This document shows, piece after piece, positions 46,608-58,329 of a stretch of DNA of 64,000 nucleotides. The notes under the pieces are model-generated. The model searched no databases, had not been told where the DNA came from, and saw only the letters and a list, made by a program, of their open reading frames with translations. The stretch's first letter is position 1. Each line of letters begins with the position of its first letter. Location: contig JAPEHQ010000014.1 of NCBI GenBank assembly GCA_027405735.1, forward strand, positions 930,001 through 994,000, read 5' to 3'. The stretch comes from Mucor racemosus (lineage: Eukaryota > Mucoromycota > Mucoromycetes > Mucorales > Mucoraceae). Made by a program: the position numbers and the translations under genes.

Positions 46608-48519
46608 ATGTGTGGTATTTTCGCTGTTTACAACTATCAAGGTGATATTGAAGCCTATCGTCAACGTGCCTTATATCTTTCTAAAAAGTAAGTTTCAAAA
46701 TGTCTCTTTTTTTTTCCCCTAAAATAAATATTGATAAAAAAGTATAAAATAGAATTAGACATCGTGGTCCTGATTGGTCTGGTTGCTATACTGTCAAGAA
46801 CCACATTTTATGTCATGAGCGTCTCGCCATTGTTGGTGTTGGTAAGTTTTGTTTATATATAGACGGAGAAGGAGGGAAATCTAAGATCTAAGATTCACTT
46901 TATTAGGATCTGGTGCTCAACCTATTGTCAGTGATGATGAGGATATTATTCTCAGTGTTAATGGTGAAATCTACAACCACAAGCAATTAAGAAATGATTT
47001 AAAGGGTGAACATCACTTTAAAACTGAATCTGATTGTGAAGTTATAATGCACATGTACAAGGAACAAGACAAGGACCTTGTTCAAAACTTGGATGGTTTC
47101 TTTTCTTTTGTCCTTTTAGACAAGAAGCGTAATCGTATTATTGCTGCTCGTGATCCTATTGGTATCACTACTCTTTACTACGGTTGGAACTCCAAGATGC
47201 CTGAAACCGTTTATTTTGCCTCTGAACTCAAATCTCTCAATGAAGATTGCGATAAAATTTTGGCTTTCCCTCCTGGTCATGTTTATGACTCTGATACCAA
47301 AGAAACCACTCGTTGGTTTAACCCTACTTGGTGGGATGAGAACAAGATCCCTAGCAACCCTATTGATTATACCAAATTGAGAGAATCTCTTGAAAAGGCT
47401 GTTCGTAAGAGATTGATGGCTGAGGTTCCTTATGGTGTCTTGTTGAGTGGTGGTCTCGATTCTAGTTTAATTGCTGCTATTGCTGCTCGTGAAACTGAAA
47501 AGATTGCTGCTGGTATCAAAGGATCCGAAAGTGAAGATGATAACTTTGATGAAAGTAAGTTTTGTTTACTAATATTTGGTTACACACATTGGTATTGATT
47601 GGTTCTTTTTTTTACCTTTTGTTTAGGCGGACCTGCTTTGTGGCCTCGTCTTCACTCTTTCTCAGTAGGTCTCCCGGGTTCCCCCGATTTGATCGCTGCT
47701 CGTGAAGTCGCTAAGCATTTAGGCACTGTTCATCATGAATATACTTTCACTATTCAAGAAGCATTAGACGCTGTTAGTGATGTCATTTATCATCTTGAAA
47801 CTTATGATGTTACTACTATTCGTGCTTCTACTCCCATGTACCTTTTGTCTCGTAAGATCAAGGCATTGGGTGTCAAGATGGTTTTGTCTGGTGAAGGTGC
47901 CGATGAAGTCTTTGGTGGTTACCTTTACTTCCACAATGCTCCTGACAAGGAATCTTTCCATACTGAAACTGTTAACCGTGTCAAGAACTTGCATACATCT
48001 GATTGTCTTCGTGCCAACAAATCTACCATGGCTTGGGGTGTTGAAGCTCGTGTTCCTTTCCTCGACAAGAGCTTTTTAGAGATTGCCATGAACATTGATC
48101 CCGCCGAAAAGGTTCCTGATAGATCAATTGGTAAGATGGAGAAATACATTGTTCGTAAGGCATTTGATACTTCTGATGATCCTTCTGCCAAACCTTATTT
48201 GCCCAAGGAAATTCTCTGGCGTCAAAAGGAACAATTCTCTGATGGTGTTGGTTATAGTTGGATTGATAGTCTCAAGCAAGTAAGTGAAAACAAGGTTTCT
48301 GATGAGGATTTCGCTCAAGCATCAAGCAAGTGGGTTAAGGATATTCCTACAACAAAGGAAGCTTACATGTACCGTGTTATGTTTGACCAATGGTATCCTC
48401 AACAGGCTTGTACTGCTTCTGTTGTGAGATGGATTCCTAGAGCTGATTGGGGTTGTCCTGAAGATCCTTCTGGTCGTGCTCAAAAGGTTCATGAACAAGC
48501 TTATGAAGTCAAGAAATAA
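46608..48519 (+). CDS. Asparagine synthetase (glutamine-hydrolysing)
   Basis: Four exons, 46608-46687, 46753-46841, 46907-47554 and 47627-48519, encode 569 aa. Cys2 of [10 protein letters not shown] is the glutaminase nucleophile. [25 protein letters not shown] and [14 protein letters not shown] complete the class II amidotransferase domain. The synthetase domain has the PP-loop [10 protein letters not shown] at about residue 236, [22 protein letters not shown] and ARVPFLDK. It converts aspartate, glutamine and ATP to asparagine, glutamate, AMP and PPi in the cytosol. Length equals yeast ASN1/ASN2. In-frame sequence at the third intron reads through into unrelated residues, which confirms the splice. 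Confidence 0.96.
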
Positions 48520-49183
48520 ATTTCTTTTCTTCACTGTACAAAACTCAAAACTGTAACATAGATTTCCCTCCTTTTTTTCAAAAATAAAAATAAGAACTAT
48601 TTTGTTGTAATAATTAATTAATTAATTAATCCTGACATTTTCGTATAAATTTAAATAGCAATGCTCTAATTTTAACGTTTGTATTCTTTAACGTTGCAGA
48701 AAAAGAAAAGGGAGATCCGGAGGAGAAAATGAGTTTTCAAACTCAGTATGCATTTTCTAAATTTTTACAATATTGTAAAGAGTTTTTTAAGGCACTCCAA
48801 AGTATCGCATGATGTTTTCCGCCGAGCAAATAATGGTCATGCATGTCAATGTTAGCTATGAATTTTTTGTTTTTATGAAAGGCGTCCATTTAGTATGAAA
48901 AATGCTTAATTTGAAATGGATATTCAAGTTTTTGAAACAGGTAATAAAATTCAAATCACGACATTTGTTTTAACAAACAATACAATTCACCACATTGAGC
49001 CTTGTTTCCATCATTGCATTCATAAAAAAAAAAAAAAAAAACAATGTCAATATAATAAATAGACCTTTTTATTTTGTTATATTTTATTAGCTAGTAAATC
49101 AAGAATTAAAGAGTAAGATGCCAGAGAATTTCAAGCCAAAATTGGCGATATATAAAAATACAATGCGATTTGATAAGGGAATG
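48520..49183. other. Convergent 3' spacer
   Basis: Between the convergent asparagine synthetase and GATA genes. Contains a TTAATTAATTAATTAAT run near 48614 and an A tract of about 18 near 49025. No gene seen. Confidence 0.5.
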
Positions 49184-49391
49184 CTAAGGTAAAAATGAAG
49201 GCACAGCAGAAACAGGAGGTAATGTTCTTGGCGAAGGACAGAATGATATAGGAGGTAAACGATGAGAGCGATTCGAAAAAGGAGATAGAACACCTAACGG
49301 AGGAGGCGTTGATACGGGCGAAGGATTTGACAGCGTTGGAGAATGGGCTAAAGATAACAAAGATCTAGCTACTTGGTGTTCCTGAGGTTGC

Positions 49392-49435
<44 letters not shown>

Positions 49436-50353
49436 ATGTTGCTCACTACCGGGATAATTATTACATCTATGACAAAATTGGTCTGGTGGAACGGGATTTG
49501 CGATAGCGTTATCTACATTTTGTAACATTGCAACAGTATTTGATAATTGAGCAGTTAAACGGGTAACTTCTCTTTGCAGACTACTTCGATATTCTCTTTG
49601 AGCATCGATTGTATTTGCACATACATGGATATCATTTGAAGCAGGGTCTTGTTTAAAACGAACATTATGAGCATAAGAAGCTGGAGAAGTAGATGAAGGA
49701 GGATAAAGAGGGGGTAGTACAAATGGTTGATGTGGATGTTGAGATGGAGATGAAGTTGATGAAGTTGAATTAGAATTATTTACATTGTGTTGAGGAGACG
49801 TCGATAATGATGATGATATATGATTATTTTGCGTAGTGTTGCTATGAATGTTATTGCTATGATAACTAACATGTCTATAACTAGGCGATAAGGATCTTCT
49901 TCGTCTTCTTCTTGTCATGTCTTGTAAATCAAAATCTTCTTCAGCTCCAACCATACTTGACCTCCTATTGTTATCTTGATTTAACTTTTCTTGTGCAGCT
50001 TTCTCATTTGCAGAACATCTTTTTCTTCTTTTGATGACAGTTCTCATCATTGTGGCTGGTCTATGAACCAGATGTAATTTATAGTACAATCCACAAGCAT
50101 TACAAATGGTTCTTCCACTGGCATCTCTTCTCCATAATGGAGTTGTAGTTGTTTCACAATTAGCACATACTGTAACTCCTGTTGGCTCTTCTTCTTGCTG
50201 TTGATGTTGTTGTCGTTGTGGATCTGTATCTTCTGTTTCTGACATTAATTTTTTGCCATCTTCCTTATCTTCATCTGTCCAAGGTGGTGTAGGGGATGTT
50301 AACATGGGTTCTTCCTCTTTGATGTTCATTTTTTCCAATGATTGTATAGTCAT
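49184..50353 (-). CDS. GATA-type zinc-finger transcription factor with coiled coil and poly-Gln
   Basis: Single-exon ORF, 389 aa. A GATA finger C-X2-C-X17-C-X2-C uses C63, C66, C84 and C87 ([15 protein letters not shown].., [10 protein letters not shown]), followed by the basic tail [17 protein letters not shown] second basic patch (TRRRRRR) lies near 148-153, then a Ser/Asn/Pro-rich region. A heptad-like helix at about 250-282 ([16 protein letters not shown]) could dimerise. A poly-Gln run spans about 305-323. Members bind WGATAR sites; a finger plus C-terminal coiled coil is also seen in the Dal80/AreB type nitrogen regulators, but the finger sequence does not settle the subclass. The poly-Gln length is probably variable. 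Confidence 0.88.
49391..49438. repeat. Trinucleotide repeat (TTG)n encoding poly-Gln
   Basis: Mostly uninterrupted TTG (CAA on the coding strand), with CTG and ATG variants at the edges, inside the GATA gene. Confidence 0.85.
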
Positions 50354-50407
50354 TAAAAGCTGCTTTGTATTGTAATCTAATTATTTTGTATCAAGAAGAA
50401 GAAGAAG

Positions 50408-50438
<31 letters not shown>

Positions 50439-51160
50439 CGAAAAAAATTTTGCCAATATGATTTTGAAATTATTAAATTTAATATCGCGCGATAAAAAAG
50501 ATAATAAGAGTGATAAACCTTTTTTTTTTTCTGATCTTTACATCGTATCCAATCGCTGCAATTAATCAGATTTACACTTTCTCACAGTAGAATTTAAAGT
50601 TCCTTTATTGATAAAATTTATTGTAGGAAAAAATGTTACATAAATTAATAAAGGAAATTTGCTCAAAGGGCATAATAAAAAATAAAAAAAAGTGATATAA
50701 AATGTCGTCAAATATCTCGATTATATCTTCAAAACTGACATGTTTCATAATGTAAAAACATTTCATCATTTTATCGCAAAGCGGATCTTGAACAACATTA
50801 CACTGTTTCCCGGTTATTCCTCAAGGGTATGTCGATTTTTCACTAACAAAACTGACTCGCACGTCTAAAACATATAAAATTCATGATTGCATATTATTTA
50901 TGTGATCATGGTATATAATGTATTGTAAAAGGTAAAAAAAAGGGATGTTCAAGCCAATGAAATGGGTTTCCAAGGGAGTGACAATCTTGGAAAGGGGTGT
51001 ACGGGATCACAAGAAAATACAGGTAAATACAACTGCAATCAGTATAAAACCGAAAAAATACCATAGCCCCTATTTTTGTAGTACATATATAATGTTAAGG
51101 ATATTGTTTTTTTTTTTGTTTGTTTGCATACCATCCTTTTTCACTCTCATGTATAATGAA
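50354..51160. other. GATA gene upstream region and 5' flank of CacyBP-like gene
   Basis: A (GAA)n-then-poly-A tract lies at 50396-50436. An ORF beginning MFKPMKWVSKGVTILERG at 50945 runs through to the CacyBP-like frame. I treat it as 5' UTR or a possible alternative first exon, because family similarity starts at about 51161. Confidence 0.45.
50408..50436. repeat. Poly-A tract (29 bp)
   Basis: A run preceded by GAAGAAGAA, about 55 bp upstream of the GATA gene start on the opposite strand. Confidence 0.9.
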
Positions 51161-51979
51161 ATGGATACCAAGGAAGAACATATTCAAGAATTGAGAAGAT
51201 TAAAGGATCTATCTACTGTGCCTTCTGTCCAAAAAGTACTGGAAAATTTGATCAACGAAAATCGTAAAATGCGAGAGCCCATAAAACGGTCAAAGGTACA
51301 TTTTATTCATTGAGAAAAAGTGCCAATGAAGATGTTAAACAACGTATATACCCAACAGGCACAAATACAAACTATTTATATTACAACAGGTTATGCCTGG
51401 AGCCAAACCTCATCATATATCAGGTATGTCTCTAGTAAAACCGCAAGTTAATATTTGACTAAAAGGCAACATAGTATATACGTCAATTTCAAAGATGCGG
51501 GCAAACTATCCAAGGATAATTGCTCGATGAATACAACTGCAAGAAGCCTTGAATTCAATATTGCAAGTATCTTTATTTTTTTTTTAATTATACAGTGCCT
51601 TGTGTCTAAATCAGATTCTACACACAGTTTAATCATAATAGCGCTCATCATAAATTCAAAATTAATCAATTGTACACGTTTATTAATCCAGAGAAATCTA
51701 GTTTCAAAGCAAGTTATGATGCATCTTAATTAATACAGTTGCTAACTCGAAATATTATAGTTGAAAGATAACAAGATAATTATTACTTTGACCAAGCAAA
51801 TTCAAGATAGTATCTGGCTAGATTTAAGAATGAAATCAACACAGAATACGTACCAAGAGTTGGAGAGATCTGAAAAGGCTAATGATCCTAGCCCTAAAGA
51901 AAACAATGCAAATTACGATACGCCTTTCAAAGAAAATAACTGTTGCTCGCATCATCATCCTCATAAAGAACACAAATAA
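51161..51979 (+). CDS. CacyBP/SIP-like protein with CS domain
   Basis: Five exons, 51161-51295, 51359-51423, 51466-51566, 51642-51712 and 51761-51979, join to 196 aa with consistent phases. The N-terminal helix (EEHIQELRRLKDLS.., VQKVLENLI) resembles the dimerisation segment of calcyclin-binding protein. The CS/p23-like fold then shows TTGYAWSQTSSYI, HSIYVNFKDAGKLSKDN, TARSLEFNIA and LKDNKIIITLTKQ, as in NYGWDQS..VKIY(V/I).L..V, RSFDL of CacyBP. The C-terminus (SIWLDLRMK, then a His/Lys/Asn-rich tail) is a short version of the SGS region. Family members scaffold Skp1/Siah-type ubiquitin ligases and Hsp90 partners. The donor of exon 4 (GTTATG) is weak, and an alternative in-frame ATG lies at 51149. 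Short compared with human CacyBP (228 aa). Confidence 0.68.
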
Positions 51980-52069
51980 ATAAAATCATGCGCATGAAGT
52001 GGCGATATTTTCAGCATGTCATGTTATATGTAAAAAAAAAAAAAAAATACCCGATTTTAGTCTTAATGT

Positions 52070-52900
52070 TCTATAAATACAGATGCTAATCTTTGTTTTT
52101 GTTATCTTCTTATTACGGATGCAGCTCAAAAATTTAAAGTTTGATTGTGTAATTAAGTGTGCGTACCTAAGGTATGTCAATATATATTTACTTTCTCCTT
52201 TTTGTTGTCTAGTATATCATCATATGTTTTTATCGTGCGTAATCCAGGATTCTGGACCTAGCATTAATTTCTCCTGCTTTATTCAAGCACAGATTATGAT
52301 TATATCTGTACAGATTGTGGAGATAAATGGTTTATATCCGACGATCCTAGAGGGTTTCAAATAGTATGATATACATCTCAACTATCTTTTATTTGCATGG
52401 GAATATTATTTACTTTATAGCGTCTAATGTTATTATGAATCCCTTTTACCATTATCGTACCATTTATCTACAAAACTCTCTAAAGACAGGACCCGTAAAC
52501 CCTAGCAACAGGCTGCAGACTTGATGCGTATCTTAATTAGTCTTCCATTAATTAGTCTGTCAGGCACCGATTTCAGAAGAATATCCCGTCAATCTCCTTT
52601 CAAGACAAATCAGAAACAGTTAATGCGTAATAAAATCTATCGTCATTATTATAAAGTAAAACAAAAAGTGAAACTCATATCAAGTTTTAGGTTTAGTTAC
52701 GAAAATGTTGTATATATGTAACATGGCTTTATCTATATTATAAAAGCATTGCCTAAAGTGTCCATACAGTAAAACAATTTCTAGAAAAATAATACAGATT
52801 ATTCGAGCTCTAAGTCTTGTATAAAAAGACATATATAGACGATTTCCAATAAATAACGATTTCAATAACAGATCTGATATTAGCCTACAAGAAATTTCTC
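52070..52900 (+). other. Possible small spliced gene, unresolved
   Basis: A TATA-like CTATAAATAC at about 52071-52080 is followed at 52119 by an ATG reading MQLKNLKFDCVIKCAYLR up to a GTATGT donor. Further on, 52293-52365 reads YDYICTDCGDKWFISDDP, then RGFQIV before another GT. The C-X2-C pair and Trp look like part of a zinc ribbon. I could not join the pieces into one frame with a proper stop. 52600-52680 has a Lys/Arg-rich stretch that may be a last exon or chance. Confidence 0.25.
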
Positions 52901-53054
52901 CTACTGATAAACAAGCAAATCCAAAGAAGATTATATAAAAATTTCTCGAGTTGAGAATGCTTTATACTTTTTTCAGTATGAATAAATAACGCAGTATGTG
53001 TCTTTTAATTGCTTATTGTTTAATTTTATATCTTATGTATATAATATCATCTGG

Positions 53055-55020
53055 GTTGGGATACACACATGTCCTAAAATAAAAAAATTAATACACCAGG
53101 ATATAAGTGTTATAGTGATATGGCTTAACATTATTACTTATTAATAACCTAATACTAACTTAAAACCGATTTTAAAATGTAAAACCCATCAATAAGGTAC
53201 TACTGTTTTGTATTCACCAGATGAATCCAGTTGAAAGCTACTATGCATTTTTCGTTTCTGTGAAAAATATTGATTTTTCATCGAGAAATCAAAATAATAG
53301 TTCGCATTAACTTAAACCCTATGTAGTCTGAGTTCCAAAATCGATTTCTTGTAAAATTGATCTGAAAATGATCCAAAAATCAAATTTGTTTAAAAACTCA
53401 TAAACTGAAAAGCAAGTAGATCTAGCGTATTAAATGTTTTCTGTCCAGTTTTGAATTCTGCATCCATCTAAATAAAATTTAAATAAATGTTTCACATTAA
53501 ATTTTGCATAAAATGCAATTGAAATTTTGGAGGTTTTTTGAAGATACATATCACTTTTTATAAGCATATTTAAGATATGATAAACGGAAATTATGCCCGA
53601 AAAAATTATCTATCGATCGAGCTATTGCAAAATTTTTTAGCTGCACTTTTCGTAGAGAAAACCAGATTTTTGTCCAAATTTTTTTTAGATTCAGAATTTG
53701 GGATGAGGGTATATAAGGGAAAACTGGAGGCTAAAAACGAAAGCATCTGTTTGTACACATTTTTGAAAATATCTCCACGAAAAATCAATACTTTAAAAAA
53801 ACCTAAATTGGGTCTTAGAGAGCTCATTGAGGTCGATGGCATGAGTGTAAAAAAAATGCTGTTCAGTTTAACGTATATTTTGAAACCGGCTACAAAAAAA
53901 GTCAAAAAAATGAAAAAAAAATAAAAGTGCCCAAATTTTTTCATATTGAAATATGTTATAAAGCACTTCAAAACAAGTAAATTTTATTGTTAAAAATGTT
54001 AGTATAGCTTAATTTTTCGTAGAGATATGAAGGTTCAAAGTTTTAATTTTTGGCAGTGAAATACGTGTAAAAATCTGAAACATTAGCACTGAAAAATTTA
54101 TACCAACTGCAAAAGATAGGATATTTTTGGATACTCATTTTTGGATTAGAGTTGAACATCTCAGGTACATTGGCATATAATTTTTTCTTGGTGTTATTTA
54201 GGGAAAAAAATAGAACAGGAATAAAAAGTTGGACCCACCAGTCTTTAAAGAAAAAGTATGTATTTTACGCGTTTTTCAAGTATTTTATGTGTGTTATATC
54301 AGAATCTAGTTATAGCGCTACAGTAGTTGTATTATCAGGATATTGTTATTATTGTTACACCATCAATAGCTATTGTATCACTTGATAATCTCTTCTATAT
54401 ATAATCTCATTCTCTACATTGAATAAAACGATATGTGGAACAGACAGAGCTATTCACGGAAAAAAGTATAAAAAAACAATAGGAATTCGACTAGATAACA
54501 TTAAGGTTTTATTATCAAGTTAAATTCTACTTGAGGACTTTTGTAATAAATAAATGTCCTCTTTATATAGTTTCATCAGAGAGATTAGGTAAGCATTCCT
54601 AGGTCCATACATAGCCAATAATATCCTTTGTCAGACATAAATCTTGATAGTAACCAATCGGTGTATTCATAGAATTCATGGGTCCTTAATCATAATGATG
54701 TGATTAAATCCACAGTATGTTGATTGGTCTTTAACTATAAGTTGCTAGGATCGAAGCTTGGTAGAAAATTTATATTAGTATGAATCAGCATATATCATTT
54801 AGTAGTGAAATGTCTATTCATGTCAGCTGTACTTTAATTGAGACTCAGATGAAATGGAGATCAATATAGTGGATAAATGTGTACATATTCCACACGATAC
54901 CTTTTACTCTTGTCTAACTCTTATTAGTTTTGGTAAAACAATGTGATATAATGTAAATTTTGGAAACAGGTAGCATAATGCAACCAATTTATATCTAATT
55001 AACAATGTCTAAGGTATATA
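53055..55020 (+). repeat. Dispersed repeat family G, copy 4 (interrupted by LTR I)
   Basis: Plus-strand copy with FGMRVYKGKLEAKN and ISPRKINTLKK in one frame (53577-53924). It is split at 54291/54941 by LTR I and continues to about 55020 with the block GATATAATGTAAATTTTGG seen in copy 5. Confidence 0.75.
54292..54940 (-). mobile_element. Solo LTR family I, copy 1 (reverse)
   Basis: 649 bp bounded by TGTTATATCAG and GGTAAAACA, with a perfect target duplication ATGTG (54287-54291 and 54941-54945). Repeat G copy 5 shows the empty site at about 63768-63775 (TTTTATGTGATATAATG). Minus-strand TATATAAAGAGG and AATAAATA signals give reverse orientation. Confidence 0.92.
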
Positions 55021-55458
55021 TTTATTGCAATGGGAACTCATTTTAATCTACTTGATATGATTTGGGAACAAATCATATACAATGGAATTTGTGGAATTGG
55101 GAATCTGTGATTGTATCATTTGGATAAGATTTAGGATTGCTTATACTTCATTGTTGCCAAGTGTTCCTGAATGTTCCTGATAGTCGCTGTTAATGCTAGT
55201 GGTTATGTATGACATTTAGTATGAGTTACTAAATGGCATGCCATGTTGGATTTCAATATTTGTTCCTGGATTTCTACAACTGCTGGGTAAACTTCTGATA
55301 TATTAATATAAACCCTTTAAATTTGTGATTTTATGGACTTTTTTTGAATCCGGTTATATTATTTTACACTTTTCAAGTTATATCTGTTATTAGATTAATA
55401 ATGTTGTAGGTTGTATTTATGTTTTACTTAAAATAAGCCTTTGAATAATTAATAGCAA
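55021..55458. other. Unassigned AT-rich interval
   Basis: No ORF, RNA gene or known repeat in the interval beyond repeat G copy 4. Confidence 0.4.
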
Positions 55459-55640
55459 TACAGTCGAACCTTAATTTTTGTATGAAATTTCGATACCTGC
55501 ATCTTATAGCTGCTTGGAATATTTAAGCAACCGCGTCCGGGCTGTCCGGTAATTTTTTCTAGAAATTTAAAGCCTGGAAATATTATTTGATGGCCGCTTC
55601 CGGAGATTCTTCGGCTTTTTTTAGAAGAGTGACCATTGGC
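55459..55640 (+). mobile_element. Possible pogo/Tigger-like (Tc1/mariner) terminal fragment
   Basis: Begins TACAGTCGAACCTTAA, close to the TA-CAGTCGAACCT ends typical of pogo-like elements. It is followed by a GC-richer segment (CGCGTCCGGGCTGTCCGG). No partner terminus or transposase is found, because an LTR B copy follows at 55662. Assignment rests on the terminal motif only. Confidence 0.35.
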
Positions 55641-55661
55641 AAAAATATGAATCATATATTA

Positions 55662-56507
55662 TGTTGTATGCCACCAAGCACCATATGTTATCACCTTCTA
55701 CAGTATCAATACATCTTACAATCTATTGACTACAATATGCATTGAAAACCAAAGTCTTGATATCAAATATAAGAAACTCCTAGAGTACTAAGTTTAATCC
55801 AGTAATTATCAAGAACGTTTGAACCTCAATTATGATACCATATAAATTTATCCCATCAGTTAATTAATTGAATAGCTATCAAATCAACATTCAAGCACAT
55901 TTAGCGCAGCATTGAAACAAGGAAACTCACAAGCTCCGCAAGAACGATTAAATTATGATTGATCCATTTCAATCCATAGTGATTTATCGAGACTTTTGTA
56001 AATTAAAACCAACGTAAAAAGTGCCGTTTATTAAAATGAATTAAATATGGGTTTATATAGTTATTGGAATTGTGTGATAAGATCTAGTGGATAAGGATCC
56101 ATTAGATGTGATAATAGATATTATTATTAATGTGTATAGATATAACATGTTATGTCTCAGTGGTAATATTGCTATATATAAGTTATGTTTCATTATTAGT
56201 TCCTGGGTGACAGGAACCATTTACTGGATAGATAAGATCTGCTAGATTTGTCGGAGCTCTTCTGTATATCGAATGTTGTAATTCTGATAAATTACATAGA
56301 TTACTATCAAACAGATCTAATAGCTCAATAGTGCCATAAATTACACCCCAGGATCTCAATGTCACATCAATATAAAAGAGCATACTTTTATATCTAAATA
56401 AACGATATCTTGTTTTTATTATATAGTTGAAGAACTGATTCATTACTCATTCTCTTTTAATTGTATTTTTTTTAAGTATTATTTATCAAACTTGGAAATA
56501 CATAACA
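55662..56507 (+). mobile_element. LTR family B, near-complete copy (interrupted by element C)
   Basis: Starts TGTTGTATGCCACCAAG and ends GAAATACATAACA, giving TG..CA. Without the inner insertion (55980-56294 plus one 5-bp duplicate) it is about 526 bp. Flanks TATTA and AGGCT do not match, so the target duplication is lost or the ends are altered. AATAAACGATATCTTG gives plus orientation. Confidence 0.75.
55980..56294. mobile_element. Short LTR-like insertion C inside LTR B
   Basis: About 315 bp from TGATTTATCGAGAC to GATAAATTA, flanked by CATAG on both sides (55975-55979 and 56295-56299). Other B copies read CCCATAGATTACTATC without interruption. The terminal words are imperfect inverted repeats. 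An end at 56296 (..TTACA) with a TAG duplicate is the alternative reading. Confidence 0.75.
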
Positions 56508-57944
56508 AGGCTAAACCTTTTGCAATTCTGCGGATCAGCGCTAGAAGTACCTACCATTGCAACGGGAGGTCATTTGAATTCATATTCGTTGAGAAGAACT
56601 GATGAGCTTGCTGATATTAGTAGGTGTAAGTAGCAGGTAACCAATTTGTTGCTCAAACTGGCTGAACGTACAATGACCCACTGATGCTGATAGTTTTGGT
56701 GCCGAACCGGGTTTTGCCAGCCAAATTTACTACTACACTAATATGCATATCATATGCATTAATGAAAAAGGAAAAAAATTGCTATCCATATGCAAAACTT
56801 ACTAAGAAAAAAAAAGGAGGATCATATTCGATGAGAAGCAAGGTCATTGGAGATTCGCTTTCGAAATTCATATCCTAATACCAAAGGGCTTCCCCTTTGG
56901 CGGGTTTGAACTCACAAATATGTGTGTCGCACTCAATTTGTAGCGCATGCGCTACCCGTTAAGCTTGTCACTCTCCTTTGGTCTATAATTTTAACTCCCA
57001 TACTTGTGAACATGTCTTTGTTAGTTTTTCACTGCAATTAATAAAGTTCGTATGACATCGTTTTCCCTGCAGTTAATACGTCCATATTTTTTTCAGTGTA
57101 GAGAAAATTATGTAAGCAATGAAAAAAATTTGAGAACATTGTAATATAATGGTAATATTTTCCAAATAAGCAAATAAAAAAGGATTGAGGAATATAGAGA
57201 GCCCATAGAAAGTATAGAAGAATCTGGAATAAAACATTGGAGTATGCATGCAGAATGCGAGTTTCACCACTGTAATATGAGCGTATTATTACACCGTATT
57301 TTGCTGTAAGGTAATATGTTCGTTTTACCATGCGTATTCCCTGCGTATTCAGTAAAAATTAGCTACATTGTTTTACTGTTCTGGGAAATGCAGCAAATTA
57401 AGGTGTATCTTTTCTTTTTGGAAATAATAGTAGAGCTTTCCAGAAATTAATAGCCGACTTTGTCTAGAGAATGTGTATTTTTTTTATGGAGATATAAACG
57501 AAACTCAACGTTAGTACATTAAAATTAAGCTGTATAACAGAAAAATTGAATATGGATGAATATAAAAAAGAAATCTTTACTAAAATGGGAGTTAGTAGTA
57601 TAACATCAGCTACAACGCATAGAAACGCAAGTGATATTCAACAGATGCAGTTGCAGTCGGAAATTCAGTTTTTAGAAGTATAATAAACACCTATTATAAT
57701 TATACTGGAAAATCAAATTTAGCATTGTTCATCAAACTAAAAACAGACACCAACTTTCCAATCTACCAGTGTTAAATGCAAATATCAGTTGTATAAATTC
57801 CAGCAATAATGCGAAACGATAGCATGATATACTGTACAAATTAGTTTGATTGACGACTATAATCAATGATAATGATAATATGATCAAGTTTTTAAAGTAA
57901 CAATAACAAAAAATCACCAACAATATAATAGTAAATCGTAGTTT
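56508..57944. other. Repeat-rich non-coding interval with a tRNA-like module
   Basis: 56690-56740 (GCCGAACCGGGTTTTGCCAG) is shared with 29995-30025. Otherwise AT-rich with no supported gene. A perfect hairpin, CCAAAGGGCTTCCCCTTTGG, sits at 56881-56900. Confidence 0.45.
56893..56985 (-). other. tRNA-derived module
   Basis: The minus strand has an A-box-like AGCTTAACGGGTAGCG, an anticodon-arm-like stem (GCGCT/AGTGC) and a B-box-like GTGAGTTCAAACCCG. CCAAAGG at its 5' side pairs with CCTTTGG beyond its 3' side. The T-arm does not pair, so it is a degenerate tRNA or SINE head rather than a working tRNA. Confidence 0.4.
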
Positions 57945-58329
57945 AATTTACTATCGTTCAATTTGATCGGATATTAATGAATCAGAGAAAATACAATGCT
58001 AAAAACTGATACCCAATTTATATCGAGGTCAAGATTGATGAAAAGTGCATTCATCGTGTTGTAGTAGTTGAAATCGCAACATTTTGATGGATAGAAATTA
58101 CAAGACCAAGATGCTGTGTTTGCCTCAGGGTTTTCAAAAGAATTTAAACGCATACTTCATCAAACCTACTTAGATGCTAAATACTCACCATAAACTGTTA
58201 GTATCATCTTGGTTTTTATTTAATTGCTGTATTATTAAAAATCAAGCTTTTCATAGCTTATAACAATGACAATGGGATGTTTCTGATTTTAGATTGACAT
58301 TTATCATAAGGCGGGCTAATGATACGTTT

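Noticed and set aside
46540..46722. 60-aa plus ORF before the asparagine synthetase gene
   Set aside because: Wrong frame relative to [10 protein letters not shown]; it reads through the first exon and donor.
52083..52364. 93-aa plus ORF as one coding exon
   Set aside because: It reads through GTATGT and CTAG splice-like signals; the zinc-ribbon-like words lie in a different frame.
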